Positions 1 through 6,208 of a DNA stretch of 9,169 nucleotides are shown here, one piece after another (positions within the stretch are counted from its first letter, which is position 1; every line of letters begins with the position of its first letter). The position numbers were made by a program, and so were the translations under genes. The stretch is from Clostridiales bacterium (GTDB taxonomy: Bacteria > Bacillota > Dehalobacteriia > UBA4068): assembly GCA_009783495.1 (NCBI GenBank), contig WRDJ01000009.1, positions 1 through 9,169 on the forward strand. Direction: 5' to 3'. A model generated the notes under the pieces. The model made no database searches, had not been told where the DNA came from, and worked only from the letters and a program-made list of their open reading frames with translations.

Positions 1-1
1 C

Positions 2-319
2 CACGGTTATCGGAACGACGGGGAAAAAACCGTTGAAATGGAGATCACGCTCGCCGGCGGCTTGCTCACCGTGCGCGTCAGTGATTGCGGCGTGGGCATA
101 GAAAACATCAAGCTGGCCATGAAGCCCAATTATTCACAAATCGAAGAGCGCATGGGCCTGGGCTTTTGCTTTATGCAATCGTTTATGGACGCGGTCTCGG
201 TGCAATCGGAGATTGGGAAAGGCACGACCGTGACCATGCTCAAAAACCTGGGCGGCCTGCTCGGTGAGGATGAGGTTGATTATGCGGTTGGTGAGGAAGA
301 AGAGGAAGAAACTGAATAA
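2..319 (+). CDS. spoIIAB: Anti-sigma F factor / serine kinase SpoIIAB, C-terminal part (5' end outside window)
   Basis: The frame is open from base 2, so the gene enters from the left edge; 105 residues are visible. SpoIIAB is a GHKL-fold ATPase that binds SigF in the predivisional cell and phosphorylates the anti-anti-sigma factor SpoIIAA, which controls when SigF becomes active in the forespore. The visible piece starts at HGY, directly after where the family's N-box would be. It then shows the ATP-binding G1-type box DCGVGI (visible residues 28-33) and the G2-type box MGLGFCFMQSFMD (51-63), followed by the closing strand with KGTTVTML. The downstream sigma gene supports SpoIIAB over RsbW-type relatives. 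Oddity: after the conserved core there is an acidic tail of about 20 residues ending EEEEEETE, which the Bacillus protein lacks as I recall it. Identification is firm; only the N-terminal third is missing. Confidence 0.93.
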   Translation, partial: HGYRNDGEKTVEMEITLAGGLLTVRVSDCGVGIENIKLAMKPNYSQIEERMGLGFCFMQSFMDAVSVQSEIGKGTTVTMLKNLGGLLGEDEVDYAVGEEEEEETE

Positions 320-473
320 CGGGCGGGGGAATTAAAAGCGACGGGCAGCATACGAAGCGTCAAGGCGAAGGAGTGAACGCACCGGGTTGGTGCGCGAGAG
401 ACTGAGCCGCAGAGGCAGCACCGTAATGCGAAGTTGCTTTTGCGACAAAGTGAGAGGAAAGTCAGGTAGTATT
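320..473. other. Long structured spacer between spoIIAB and spoIIAC
   Basis: This gap is 154 bp, whereas these two genes are normally almost adjacent. It is purine-rich on the + strand, with recurring GAAGCG, GGCGAAGGAG and GAGAGG words. It contains small hairpins, such as GCACC-gggtt-GGTGC at 379-393 and GTTGC-tttt-GCGAC further along. An open frame runs back from spoIIAC to a TTG at 387, but its residues do not resemble a sigma factor. The word content resembles the intergenic repeat copies elsewhere in the window (GGCGGGG followed by A-rich sequence and GAAGCG). I infer an old repeat insertion; the similarity is weak. Confidence 0.4.
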
Positions 474-1247
474 ATGAGGGAAAGCCAGATCAAGCTGCCC
501 CGCTATTCCATCCTCAGCGATGAAGAAACCAAAAGTCTCATTTCCCTGGCGCAAAAAGGCGACGCGGCTGCCAGGGAAAAGCTGGTCAACGGCAATCTGC
601 GCCTCGTTTACAGCGTGGCGCAAAGGTTCGTCAACCGCGGCCGGGAAATGGAGGATCTCTTCCAGGTGGGCGCTATCGGCCTGCTCAAGGCCATAGAAAA
701 CTTCAACGCCGGCTTTGGGGTCTGCTTCTCTACCTATGCCGTGCCGATGATAATGGGAGAGATCAGGCGTTATATCAGGGACGACGACCTCATCAGCATC
801 AGCCGCTCACTCAAGGAAAACGCGGCGTTGGTGAAAACGCGGCGGGAGCAGCTGCAAAAAGAGCAGGGACGCGAGCCCACGGTCAGGCAACTGGCGGAAA
901 GCCTTGGCCTGCCGCTGGAAAGCGTGGTGGCGGCCCTCGAATCCTCACAGACTCCGGCTTCCATTCATGACGTCGTATACCAGGATGACGGCGAGCCTAT
1001 CTATCTTTTGGATCACTTATGCGCCGGGGATGAATATGACGCGGGCAAAGTGACGGACAGCCTTTTTCTTGACGATTTGCTGCGCAAGATCCCCACGCGT
1101 TTGCGGCAGGTGGTGGAGCTGCGTTATCTGGACGATAAGACCCAGGCTGAGGTGGCCGCCGTCATGGGCGTCTCGCAGGTGCAGGTCTCGCGCTTGGAAA
1201 AACGCGCCTTTGTTTGCCTGCGCCGGCTTTCCTCGGAAGAAGCCTGA
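474..1247 (+). CDS. sigF: Forespore-specific RNA polymerase sigma factor SigF (SpoIIAC)
   Basis: This is a 257-residue sigma-70-family protein, close to the 255 residues of the Bacillus SigF. It directs the first forespore-specific transcription after asymmetric division and is held inactive by SpoIIAB. Region 2 is clear: the LRLVYSVAQRF stretch, DLFQVGAIGLLKAIENF for core binding, and FSTYAVPMIMGEIRRYIRDD for -10 recognition. Region 3 follows, with SIHDVVYQDDGEPIYLLD, a signature shared by SigF and SigG. Region 4 near the C-terminus has the helix-turn-helix with SQVQVSRLEK. The ATG at 474 is chosen because conserved-length sequence begins there and an AGG lies 7 bases upstream (464-466), with GAGAGG further back. 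In-frame ATG 426 and TTG 387 add residues with no family resemblance. SigF rather than SigG is inferred from the SpoIIAB gene directly upstream. The stop lies 31 bp from the convergent EFR1 gene and no terminator is obvious between them. Confidence 0.95.
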   Translation: MRESQIKLPRYSILSDEETKSLISLAQKGDAAAREKLVNGNLRLVYSVAQRFVNRGREMEDLFQVGAIGLLKAIENFNAGFGVCFSTYAVPMIMGEIRRYIRDDDLISISRSLKENAALVKTRREQLQKEQGREPTVRQLAESLGLPLESVVAALESSQTPASIHDVVYQDDGEPIYLLDHLCAGDEYDAGKVTDSLFLDDLLRKIPTRLRQVVELRYLDDKTQAEVAAVMGVSQVQVSRLEKRAFVCLRRLSSEEA

Positions 1248-1278
1248 TGATTGCCGTGAGGCCGCCTGTAAAAGACTG

Positions 1279-2145
1279 CTATTCTTTTAAGTATTTTCTC
1301 ACTCCGCTCCACAAAAACCCTTTGGCAAGCCCGTCAACATCCACCGGTTCGCTCATCGTGAGTTTTTCTTCAAAACGGCTCAGGTCATATCCCTCCGTGA
1401 GAAGCATGAATTTACCGAGACGCGGCTTGAGCGCCCGCCTGGGGCAGCCGTAAAGGCAACCGAGACACATATTGCAGCGTTTGCCGAATTGGGGCTTGCC
1501 CTCAACAAAGGAAATATTTCCCGCCGGGCAATGTGCGCCGCAGCGCCCGCAGCCCGCACATTCTTCGGAGACTTTCATGCGCCTCCCAAACAATCTCGCG
1601 CATGGCTTTTCCAGTTCGCCCAGTTTGGAAAACAAGCGGTCAATCAGCAGCGGGCGGCTTCTATGCTCTTCGCCCAACAAAATATCCCGCGCCATACGCC
1701 GCGCTTTGGCGGGCAAGACCTTCAGCAGTTTCACGGCCAGCGGCTCTTTGGTGCCCACGAGGCAGTTGCTCGGCATGACGAGCGACCCCTCAAAGGTGAC
1801 GCGATAGCCTTTTTTCTCCAGCCTTTTGATGCTGCTGACCCGGCCCGCGCTGTTCGGGCTCACCTCCCCGCCCCCGGAAACGGAGATCACCGCGGCGGGG
1901 ATATTTTCAACGGCGGGCAAACTTTTGATCCATTGATAGACGGCAGCAGGCGCATTGCAGGCGTGCAGCGGGAAAAGCAGAAGCAGCAAATCATGGGGAA
2001 AACCGCCGCTTCCCTGAGAAACGGCATATATGTGGCCCGCGCACCCTGCTTCTTGCATCGCTTCATATAAAAATTTTGCCGCCATAGCCGTGCCGCCCGT
2101 CCCGGAATAATATGCGATTGCAAAACGGAGCGCTTCTTTTAACAT
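1279..2145 (-). CDS. EFR1-family protein: flavodoxin-like N-terminus plus 2x[4Fe-4S] ferredoxin domain
   Basis: A 288-residue putative redox protein. The N-terminus carries a flavodoxin-type phosphate-binding loop, YYSGTGGTA (12-20), on a predicted alpha/beta fold. The central part includes the GGG segment 91-93 and ends at a basic linker. Residues 191-240 form a bacterial ferredoxin domain with two CxxCxxCxxxCP motifs: Cys196, 199, 202, 206 and Cys224, 227, 230, 234. All eight cluster ligands are present. This arrangement matches the EFR1 family of Clostridia and other anaerobes, thought to move electrons between FMN and iron-sulphur clusters; the partner and substrate are unknown. The frame extends upstream to 2250, but ATG 2143-2145 is preferred: it has GAGGT 8 bases upstream, and the extension would run through the rpsO terminator. 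It lies 58 bp behind rpsO but beyond that terminator, so it is either read through or has its own weak promoter. It is convergent with sigF. Confidence 0.85.
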   Translation of the reverse strand: MLKEALRFAIAYYSGTGGTAMAAKFLYEAMQEAGCAGHIYAVSQGSGGFPHDLLLLLFPLHACNAPAAVYQWIKSLPAVENIPAAVISVSGGGEVSPNSAGRVSSIKRLEKKGYRVTFEGSLVMPSNCLVGTKEPLAVKLLKVLPAKARRMARDILLGEEHRSRPLLIDRLFSKLGELEKPCARLFGRRMKVSEECAGCGRCGAHCPAGNISFVEGKPQFGKRCNMCLGCLYGCPRRALKPRLGKFMLLTEGYDLSRFEEKLTMSEPVDVDGLAKGFLWSGVRKYLKE

Positions 2146-2167
2146 AAAGCAATACCTCGCACATATG

Positions 2168-2196
2168 AAAAATTCCCCCTCTTTTAGGAGGGGGAT
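2168..2196 (-). terminator. Rho-independent terminator of rpsO
   Basis: A perfect 7-bp G/C-rich stem (CCCCCTC at 2175-2181, GAGGGGG at 2188-2194) closes a 6-base loop. An extra T-A pair lies below it. On the - strand the stem is followed by AATTTTTC. It starts 7 bases beyond the rpsO stop codon. This is the clearest terminator in the window and marks the end of the translation operon, separating it from the EFR1 gene. Confidence 0.9.
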
Positions 2197-2203
2197 TGCT
2201 TTC

Positions 2204-2467
2204 TTAGCGGCGCAGGCCGAGTTCGGTGATGATCTTTCTGTAACGGTCAATATCGCCGTTTTTCAGATAATTCAAAAGACCGCGGCGCTGCCCAACCATC
2301 TGCAAAAGGCCGCGGCGCGAATGAAAATCCTTTTTATGGGTTTTCAAATGCTCGGTGAGATGCTGGATCCTTTCCGTGAGGATGGCGATCTGCACCTCCG
2401 GGGAGCCGGTATCGTTCTCGTGAATTTTATACTTGGCGATGATCCCTTGCTTTTTTGCTGCGTCCAT
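2204..2467 (-). CDS. rpsO: 30S ribosomal protein S15
   Basis: An 87-residue protein, normal for S15 (about 88-89). It contains the family signature [26 protein letters not shown] in pieces: [14 protein letters not shown] and [11 protein letters not shown] near residues 19-47. The conserved [20 protein letters not shown] follows, then the Arg-rich C-terminus ELGLRR. S15 binds the 16S rRNA three-way junction early in 30S assembly and in several bacteria represses its own mRNA. The start ATG has a near-perfect Shine-Dalgarno AAGGAGGTG 5 bases upstream (complement at 2473-2481), the strongest in the window. It is served by its own promoter inside ribF and ends in a strong terminator. The pnp gene that commonly follows rpsO is not next door here. 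Confidence 0.97.
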   Translation of the reverse strand: MDAAKKQGIIAKYKIHENDTGSPEVQIAILTERIQHLTEHLKTHKKDFHSRRGLLQMVGQRRGLLNYLKNGDIDRYRKIITELGLRR

Positions 2468-2554
2468 AATGACACCTCCTTCTTAATTTTATAATCGCCC
2501 TGATCCAAGAAAAGCGCCGGAGAACTCGCCGATCCTAGAAAAGGGTTCTTTTAT
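2468..2554 (-). promoter_or_regulatory. rpsO 5' leader with a near-perfect 13-bp direct repeat
   Basis: The predicted transcript has a leader of about 86 bases. It carries CTTTTCTAGGATC (complement of 2531-2543) and CTTTTCTTGGATC (complement of 2502-2514), identical at 12 of 13 positions and 29 bases apart centre to centre. AGAAC/GTTCT words can also pair around the first copy. S15 is known to autoregulate through structured leaders in several bacteria, so an S15-binding role is plausible. I could not derive a convincing three-way junction by eye. Confidence 0.4.
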
Positions 2555-2560
2555 GCCGTC

Positions 2561-2589
2561 ATTATATCTCACTTTTCCCTTCCTGGCAA
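2561..2589 (-). promoter_or_regulatory. Vegetative (sigma-A type) promoter of rpsO
   Basis: Reading the - strand, TTGCCA (complement of 2584-2589; one mismatch to TTGACA) is followed by exactly 17 bases and then a perfect TATAAT (complement of 2561-2566). It overlaps the last codons and the stop of ribF, so rpsO can be transcribed independently of the upstream operon. The expected start site is near 2554. Confidence 0.85.
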
Positions 2590-3522
2590 GTGCGATTTTT
2601 GCACATTCGCCGATAAAATTTTTTTGGCGGCGCAAATATCCTCGGCGACTTGCTTTTTCAGCTCATCCGGTCCGGAAAAGCGCCGTTCTTCGCGCAGAAA
2701 CGCAGCGAAATAAACCGTAATCTCTGTTACGGTCAGCCGGGAATCCGGCGGCAAGCCGAAAAGGTGAGTTTCCAGAAGCGGGCCTTTTTTCGGCGCCTCA
2801 AAGGTCGGACGCAGGCCCAGGTTAGCCACGCCCTCGTATATCGCGCCGTTCACTTCCGCCCGCACCGCGTAAACGCCGTTGGGCGGCAGCTGCCGTTGCG
2901 CGGGGGGCCGCAGGTTAGCGGTGGGAAAGCCCAGTTGACGGCCCATTTGCCGCCCGCTTTCCACCATGCCGCGCAAATGATACCAATAACCCAGCAATTC
3001 GCTTACGGTCTCTATGCGTCCCTGCTCGAGAAAGCCGCGTATCAGGCTGGAGGAAATGACGCCGTGCCGCGAGGCGCAAGCGGGAATGACGGTCGTCCCG
3101 ATGCCTTCCTGCGCGCAAAGCTCCTGCAGCAAGGCCGTGTCTCCTTGCCCGAAGCGCCCGAAAGTGAAATTGAACCCGACAAAAACATGGCCAAGCCGCA
3201 ATTCCTGTTTGAGAATGTTTCTCACAAAATCCTGCGGCGTCATTTGCGCCAGCTTTTCGTCAAAGGGCAGATATAAGATGCTTTCGATGCCGAAACACCC
3301 TCGGATCAGCCTTTCCTTGTCCTCTTCGCCGGAAATCAGCAAGGGCGGGCTGCCGCTTAAAAGAGCCAGGGGATGCGGCTTGAAGCTCAGCACCGCCGCC
3401 TCGCCCCCTCGTTCGCGCGCGTGGCGGCAAAGCTCGCGCAAAAGCCGCTGATGCGCCAGATGCAAGCCATCGAAGTTGCCGATGGCCGCCGCCTTATATG
3501 GTTTTTTCTCGTCCAAGCTCAT
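2569..3522 (-). CDS. ribF: Bifunctional riboflavin kinase / FAD synthetase RibF
   Basis: A 317-residue cytosolic enzyme, standard length for prokaryotic RibF. It phosphorylates riboflavin to FMN and then adenylylates FMN to FAD. N-terminal nucleotidyltransferase domain: NFDGLHLAHQ (16-25) is the HxGH-type nucleotide-binding loop, FTFGRFGQGD (119-128) the flavin loop, and ISSSLIR (156-162) the ISSTxIR motif. The C-terminal riboflavin kinase domain begins near 178, with LGFPTANL holding PTAN (200-203), NGVYAV, VANLGLRPTF, and ETHLFG with the likely catalytic Glu251. Oddity: the usual Gly of HxGH is Ala (HLAH, 21-24). The start has only a G-run (GGGGG) as ribosome binding site. It begins 14 bp after truB stops, so the two are co-transcribed. 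Its 3' end contains the rpsO promoter. Confidence 0.95.
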   Translation of the reverse strand: MSLDEKKPYKAAAIGNFDGLHLAHQRLLRELCRHARERGGEAAVLSFKPHPLALLSGSPPLLISGEEDKERLIRGCFGIESILYLPFDEKLAQMTPQDFVRNILKQELRLGHVFVGFNFTFGRFGQGDTALLQELCAQEGIGTTVIPACASRHGVISSSLIRGFLEQGRIETVSELLGYWYHLRGMVESGRQMGRQLGFPTANLRPPAQRQLPPNGVYAVRAEVNGAIYEGVANLGLRPTFEAPKKGPLLETHLFGLPPDSRLTVTEITVYFAAFLREERRFSGPDELKKQVAEDICAAKKILSANVQKSHLPGREK

Positions 3523-3536
3523 TGTTTACCCCCGTC

Positions 3537-4436
3537 TCATTCCGCCGCCAGCACTTTGTCCATGAACAACAGCGAATCCTTTATTCTCCCCACTCCCAGC
3601 AAAAGGCCGCTTTCGTCCCGCACGGCCAGCGGCTCTGCGTCCTCACGCGCGGGCAAAACCACGGGCACCCCACAAAGCAGCTTCTTTTTCTGCGCGCCAT
3701 CCACCGTTAGCGAGGGCAGGCCGGCCACGCCCAAGTTCATAGGCAGGAGAAAAGCCCGGTCCTGCCGCAATGTCATCTCTTTCACCTGCGCCACGGTATA
3801 TGCCTCTTCGAGTGAAAACGGGCCGACCGCCAGGCGGCATAGGGCGGAGAGGTGTGCGCAGCTGCCCAGCATACGCCCCAGGTCATGGGCCAGTGAGCGG
3901 ATATAAGTGCCCTTGGAGCAGGCAATATCAACGGTGAGGCGCGGGTTTTCGCCCTCCGCGAAGGCGGCCGTCTCTATGCCGTAAACGGTGACGCGGCGGG
4001 CGGGGCGCTCGACTTCCATGCCCTTGCGGGCCAGTTCATAAAGACGCTCGCCCCGGAATTTCAGAGCGGAGACCATGGGCGGCACCTGCTCAATTTCGCC
4101 AATGAAAGAAGCAAAAGCCGCTTCTATATGCTCTTTTTTCAGGTGAGAGGCCGCTTGCTTTCCGGTCACTTTGCCTTCGGCGTCATAGGAATCCGTCTTT
4201 ATGCCGAAGGTGATTTCCCCGCGGTATCTCTTATCCCATCTTGCGGCATATTCCGCCAGCCTGGTGGCCTTGCCGAGGCAAACGGGCAGAACCCCTCTGG
4301 CCGCCGGATCCAGGGTGCCGGTATGTCCTATTTTCTTCTGCCGGAGGATGCCGCGCAGGGCCGCCACCACGTCGTGAGAGGTCCAGCCGGGCTCTTTGTT
4401 TATGTTAATAAAACCATCCATTATTTCCCGATCCAT
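3537..4436 (-). CDS. truB: tRNA pseudouridine(55) synthase TruB
   Basis: A 299-residue enzyme that converts U55 of the tRNA T-loop to pseudouridine. The N-terminus INKEPGWTSHDVV and the catalytic motif GHTGTLDPAARGVLP (37-51) with Asp43 are diagnostic. KRYRGEITFG, CSKGTYIRSLAHDLG and the C-terminal TruB/PUA-like segment with GLLLGVGRIKD follow. The start region carries a perfect 15-bp tandem duplication (4416-4430 and 4431-4445), so two in-frame ATGs, at 4436 and 4421, each have the same CGGGAAATA upstream. I take the first as the start; starting at 4421 gives 294 residues and the more family-like MDGFININK. An in-frame extension to 4511 overlaps the preceding gene and has no family resemblance. 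The Shine-Dalgarno (GGGA) is weak. It sits between the lipoprotein gene and ribF. Confidence 0.95.
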   Translation of the reverse strand: MDREIMDGFININKEPGWTSHDVVAALRGILRQKKIGHTGTLDPAARGVLPVCLGKATRLAEYAARWDKRYRGEITFGIKTDSYDAEGKVTGKQAASHLKKEHIEAAFASFIGEIEQVPPMVSALKFRGERLYELARKGMEVERPARRVTVYGIETAAFAEGENPRLTVDIACSKGTYIRSLAHDLGRMLGSCAHLSALCRLAVGPFSLEEAYTVAQVKEMTLRQDRAFLLPMNLGVAGLPSLTVDGAQKKKLLCGVPVVLPAREDAEPLAVRDESGLLLGVGRIKDSLLFMDKVLAAE

Positions 4437-4445
4437 TATTTCCCG
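4416..4445 (-). repeat. Perfect 15-bp tandem duplication over the truB start codon
   Basis: The - strand unit CGGGAAATAATGGAT occurs twice back to back with no mismatch. Each unit contains a weak GGGA ribosome-binding element and an ATG in the truB frame. At protein level the N-terminus reads REIMD twice (the first unit partly upstream of the first ATG). Fifteen bp is a multiple of three, so the frame is kept. Confidence 0.95.
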
Positions 4446-4453
4446 CTCACTTA

Positions 4454-4945
4454 TTAATCCACGTTTATCATTCTTACAGTATAGTACCAGCCGATTGCCA
4501 ACGTTTCCCAATGAGACTCCAGCTTTTTCTCCGCGTAATGAATTGTGGTCACGGTGCCGGAACTCTTGTCCTCCATTACCGTATAGTTAAAATTGATACG
4601 GCAAACGCCATTTTCCCATATCACCTGGATAGTGGCGGCCTTTCCGGAAAAACGTGTCGTTTTGAAAAAATCGTGCAGAGCGAAGTATAGTTGTCCCATC
4701 TCAAGTGTTTTTTCAGCATTCCCGTCGAGGATCATGACTTGGTTTTTTTCAAAATAAAACAAAAATAATGTGAGGTCGGTTTCATAGCGCAAAATCTCTT
4801 CTTTCACGGAATTCAGGTTCTGCTTATTATCTATGAATCATTTTTTTACATCTTCATCTCTCTGCCTTCCCCAGCAGCCGGCCAGGGCCAAAGCAAGAGC
4901 CAGGGTCAGGAGGATCAGAATGGTGATCAGAACTTTTTTCCGCAT
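4454..4945 (-). pseudogene. Lipoprotein gene interrupted by one in-frame TGA (function unknown)
   Basis: From ATG 4943-4945, with GGGAG 8 bases upstream, the frame encodes a 35-residue leader: MRKK, a hydrophobic Leu/Ala stretch, and the lipobox LAGC with Cys24. It then has a short charged segment, RQRDEDVKK. Codon 36 (4838-4840) is TGA. The same frame then runs uninterrupted for 127 codons to a TAA at 4454. Read through, this would be a typical 163-residue secreted lipoprotein. The downstream part (YETDLTLFLFYFEKNQ, ...) is moderately hydrophobic and beta-like, with no motif I recognise. A GTG at 4805-4807 could start a separate 117-residue protein, but no Shine-Dalgarno precedes it. No single-base change in the adjacent A7 run restores the frame, so this is a nonsense change, a sequencing error, or two genes (a 35-residue small lipoprotein plus a 117-residue protein). 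It sits between nrnA and truB in the operon. Confidence 0.6.
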
Positions 4946-5045
4946 GGCTGTCACTCCCTTTTCTTGTTTGCAGATATATACGAAAAGCGTTTTCAATTTG
5001 TTCCAAACAATTCCTTTTAGGTTGTTTTTATATTCGCGGACGGCC

Positions 5046-6017
5046 TCACTTGGCAGCCGCTTTTTCCAGCATTTCCCGCGTCAAAGCCAGCGCCCGCTCT
5101 TTCACGGAGGCCAGATCGCCTTCCACCACGGCCCCGGCGGCCAGCTCATGCCCGCCGCCGCCCAAAGCCCGGGCTATCCCGTTTATTGCGTAGCCTTTGC
5201 GGCAGCGCAGGCTAAGCTTGACGCTCCCTTCGCGTTCCTCAAAAAGCAGGGCCGCCTTCACCCCTTCCACGCTCAAGCCCATGCTGATGATATTGGAGCA
5301 ATCGTCGGGCCGCGCGCCGTGTTTGACGATGGACGCGCGGTCAATGGTCATGGCGGCGAGCCGGCCGCCGCAAAATATTTCCAGGCCGGAAAGGGCAACC
5401 CCCAGCATATAAGTCCCAGCCAGGCTGCGCCGCTCGAAAAGATTGGCGTTGGCCTTTTGCCCGTCTATGCCCAGAGCCAAAAGCCGCGAGGCCGCCAGCA
5501 TGGTCCTCCAGGTGGTGTTGGCGAAACGGAAGCCCCCTGTGTCAAAAGCCAGCGCGGTATAAAGGCAAAGGGCCGCGTCCTCTCCCGGCGTCATACCGGC
5601 TTCTTCAAGAAGGCGGCAAAGCAGCTCGGCGGTGGCAGCCGCGCCGCTGTCGCTATAACTGAGTTTGGCGGCGGGGGCCGTTCCCGGATGATGGTCAATG
5701 ACGATCAACTCAGCCTGCTCCAGCAGAGGAGCAAGCCACTCCTTGCCTGCCCGCGCCGTTTCCGCGCAATCCAGCATTACAACCAGCCCGGGCCGCCCGT
5801 TTATTTTGTCCGGAGTGACGATTTTTTCCGCGGCGGGCAAAAAATCCGTATAATAGGGCGGCGGATCTGCCAGAACCATTTGCCAGCCCTTACTTTCCCC
5901 GTCAAAAGCCAGGTAAAGCCCCAACATAGAACCAACGCAATCCCCGTCGGGGGTTAGATGCCCCGTCAAAAGCACGTTTCTGCTCTCTTTCAGGGCGGAG
6001 ATTATTTTTTGCAGCAT
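5046..6017 (-). CDS. nrnA: DHH/DHHA1 phosphoesterase, NrnA-type oligoribonuclease / pAp phosphatase
   Basis: A 323-residue cytosolic metal-dependent phosphoesterase, usual length for NrnA. Relatives degrade 2-5-nucleotide RNA fragments and dephosphorylate pAp to AMP; some act on cyclic dinucleotide breakdown products. The DHH domain is complete: GHLTPDGDCVGS (19-30; His20, Asp24, Asp26), MLDCAE (Asp83), DHHPG (108-112) and DTGGF (159-163), all metal ligands present. The DHHA1 domain ends in the substrate-binding GGGGHELAAG (286-295). The ATG at 6017 has AGGAG 9 bases upstream. Its place between rbfA and truB is the standard one in Bacillota. A repeat-bearing gap of about 190 bp separates it from rbfA. 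The exact substrate within the family is inferred, not shown. Confidence 0.92.
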   Translation of the reverse strand: MLQKIISALKESRNVLLTGHLTPDGDCVGSMLGLYLAFDGESKGWQMVLADPPPYYTDFLPAAEKIVTPDKINGRPGLVVMLDCAETARAGKEWLAPLLEQAELIVIDHHPGTAPAAKLSYSDSGAAATAELLCRLLEEAGMTPGEDAALCLYTALAFDTGGFRFANTTWRTMLAASRLLALGIDGQKANANLFERRSLAGTYMLGVALSGLEIFCGGRLAAMTIDRASIVKHGARPDDCSNIISMGLSVEGVKAALLFEEREGSVKLSLRCRKGYAINGIARALGGGGHELAAGAVVEGDLASVKERALALTREMLEKAAAK

Positions 6018-6049
6018 CAGGCATCACTCCTGTTCTGAATAGTCGTCCC

Positions 6050-6190
6050 CTGTCCTCTCGCCTCCGTCTTCTGTTTTGCCCCGCCTCAACTCACTCCGGA
6101 TAGGGGAAGAAAAATTTCTCTTTTTATGCGGTTGCCGCTTTCGGCAGCAACCGCATAAAAAGAGAAATTTGGAACGAAGGGGGCGCTTTG
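6050..6190. repeat. Intergenic palindromic element, copy A (between nrnA and rbfA)
   Basis: This fills most of the 191-bp gap between nrnA and rbfA. Its core is a perfect 24-bp inverted repeat (6112-6135 against 6147-6170) around an 11-base centre, with GGTTGC/GCAACC near the loop. On the left is CTTCTGTTTTGCCCCGCC (6068-6085); on the right, GGAACG and then GCGCTTTG. The same order of blocks recurs in copy B at 6658-6797, so this is a dispersed element. Neither strand has a U-run after the stem, so it is not a standard terminator. Confidence 0.75.
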
Positions 6191-6208
6191 AAAAACCTTT
6201 CAGCATTC

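Noticed and set aside
1489..2070. Several + strand frames of 80-190 residues opposite the EFR1 gene
   Set aside because: They have no ribosome binding sites or motifs, and the - strand encodes two intact [4Fe-4S] cysteine motifs.
2650..3276. A 208-residue + strand frame opposite ribF
   Set aside because: It is antisense to a complete RibF with all expected motifs and shows no recognisable domain.
4806..4840. Selenocysteine insertion at the lipoprotein TGA
   Set aside because: No GC-rich stem-loop follows the TGA at the short distance used by bacterial SECIS elements. Only a weak TTCA/TGAA pairing is possible, and the context is a charged linker, not a redox motif.
4838..4851. Frameshift in the A7 run as the cause of the lipoprotein interruption
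   Set aside because: Adding or removing one A puts the reading into frames that meet TAA or TAG within a few codons, whereas the original frame stays open after the TGA.
4833..5957. A 374-residue open frame on the + strand
   Set aside because: It lies antisense to nrnA and the lipoprotein gene. Its Arg/Gly/Pro-rich translation has no motif, while the opposite strand shows complete DHH and DHHA1 motifs. It is a by-product of GC-rich codon use.
6112..6170. Copy A hairpin as a rho-independent terminator
   Set aside because: The stem is long and perfect, but neither strand has a U-run directly after it, and an operon gene (nrnA) follows in the direction of transcription.
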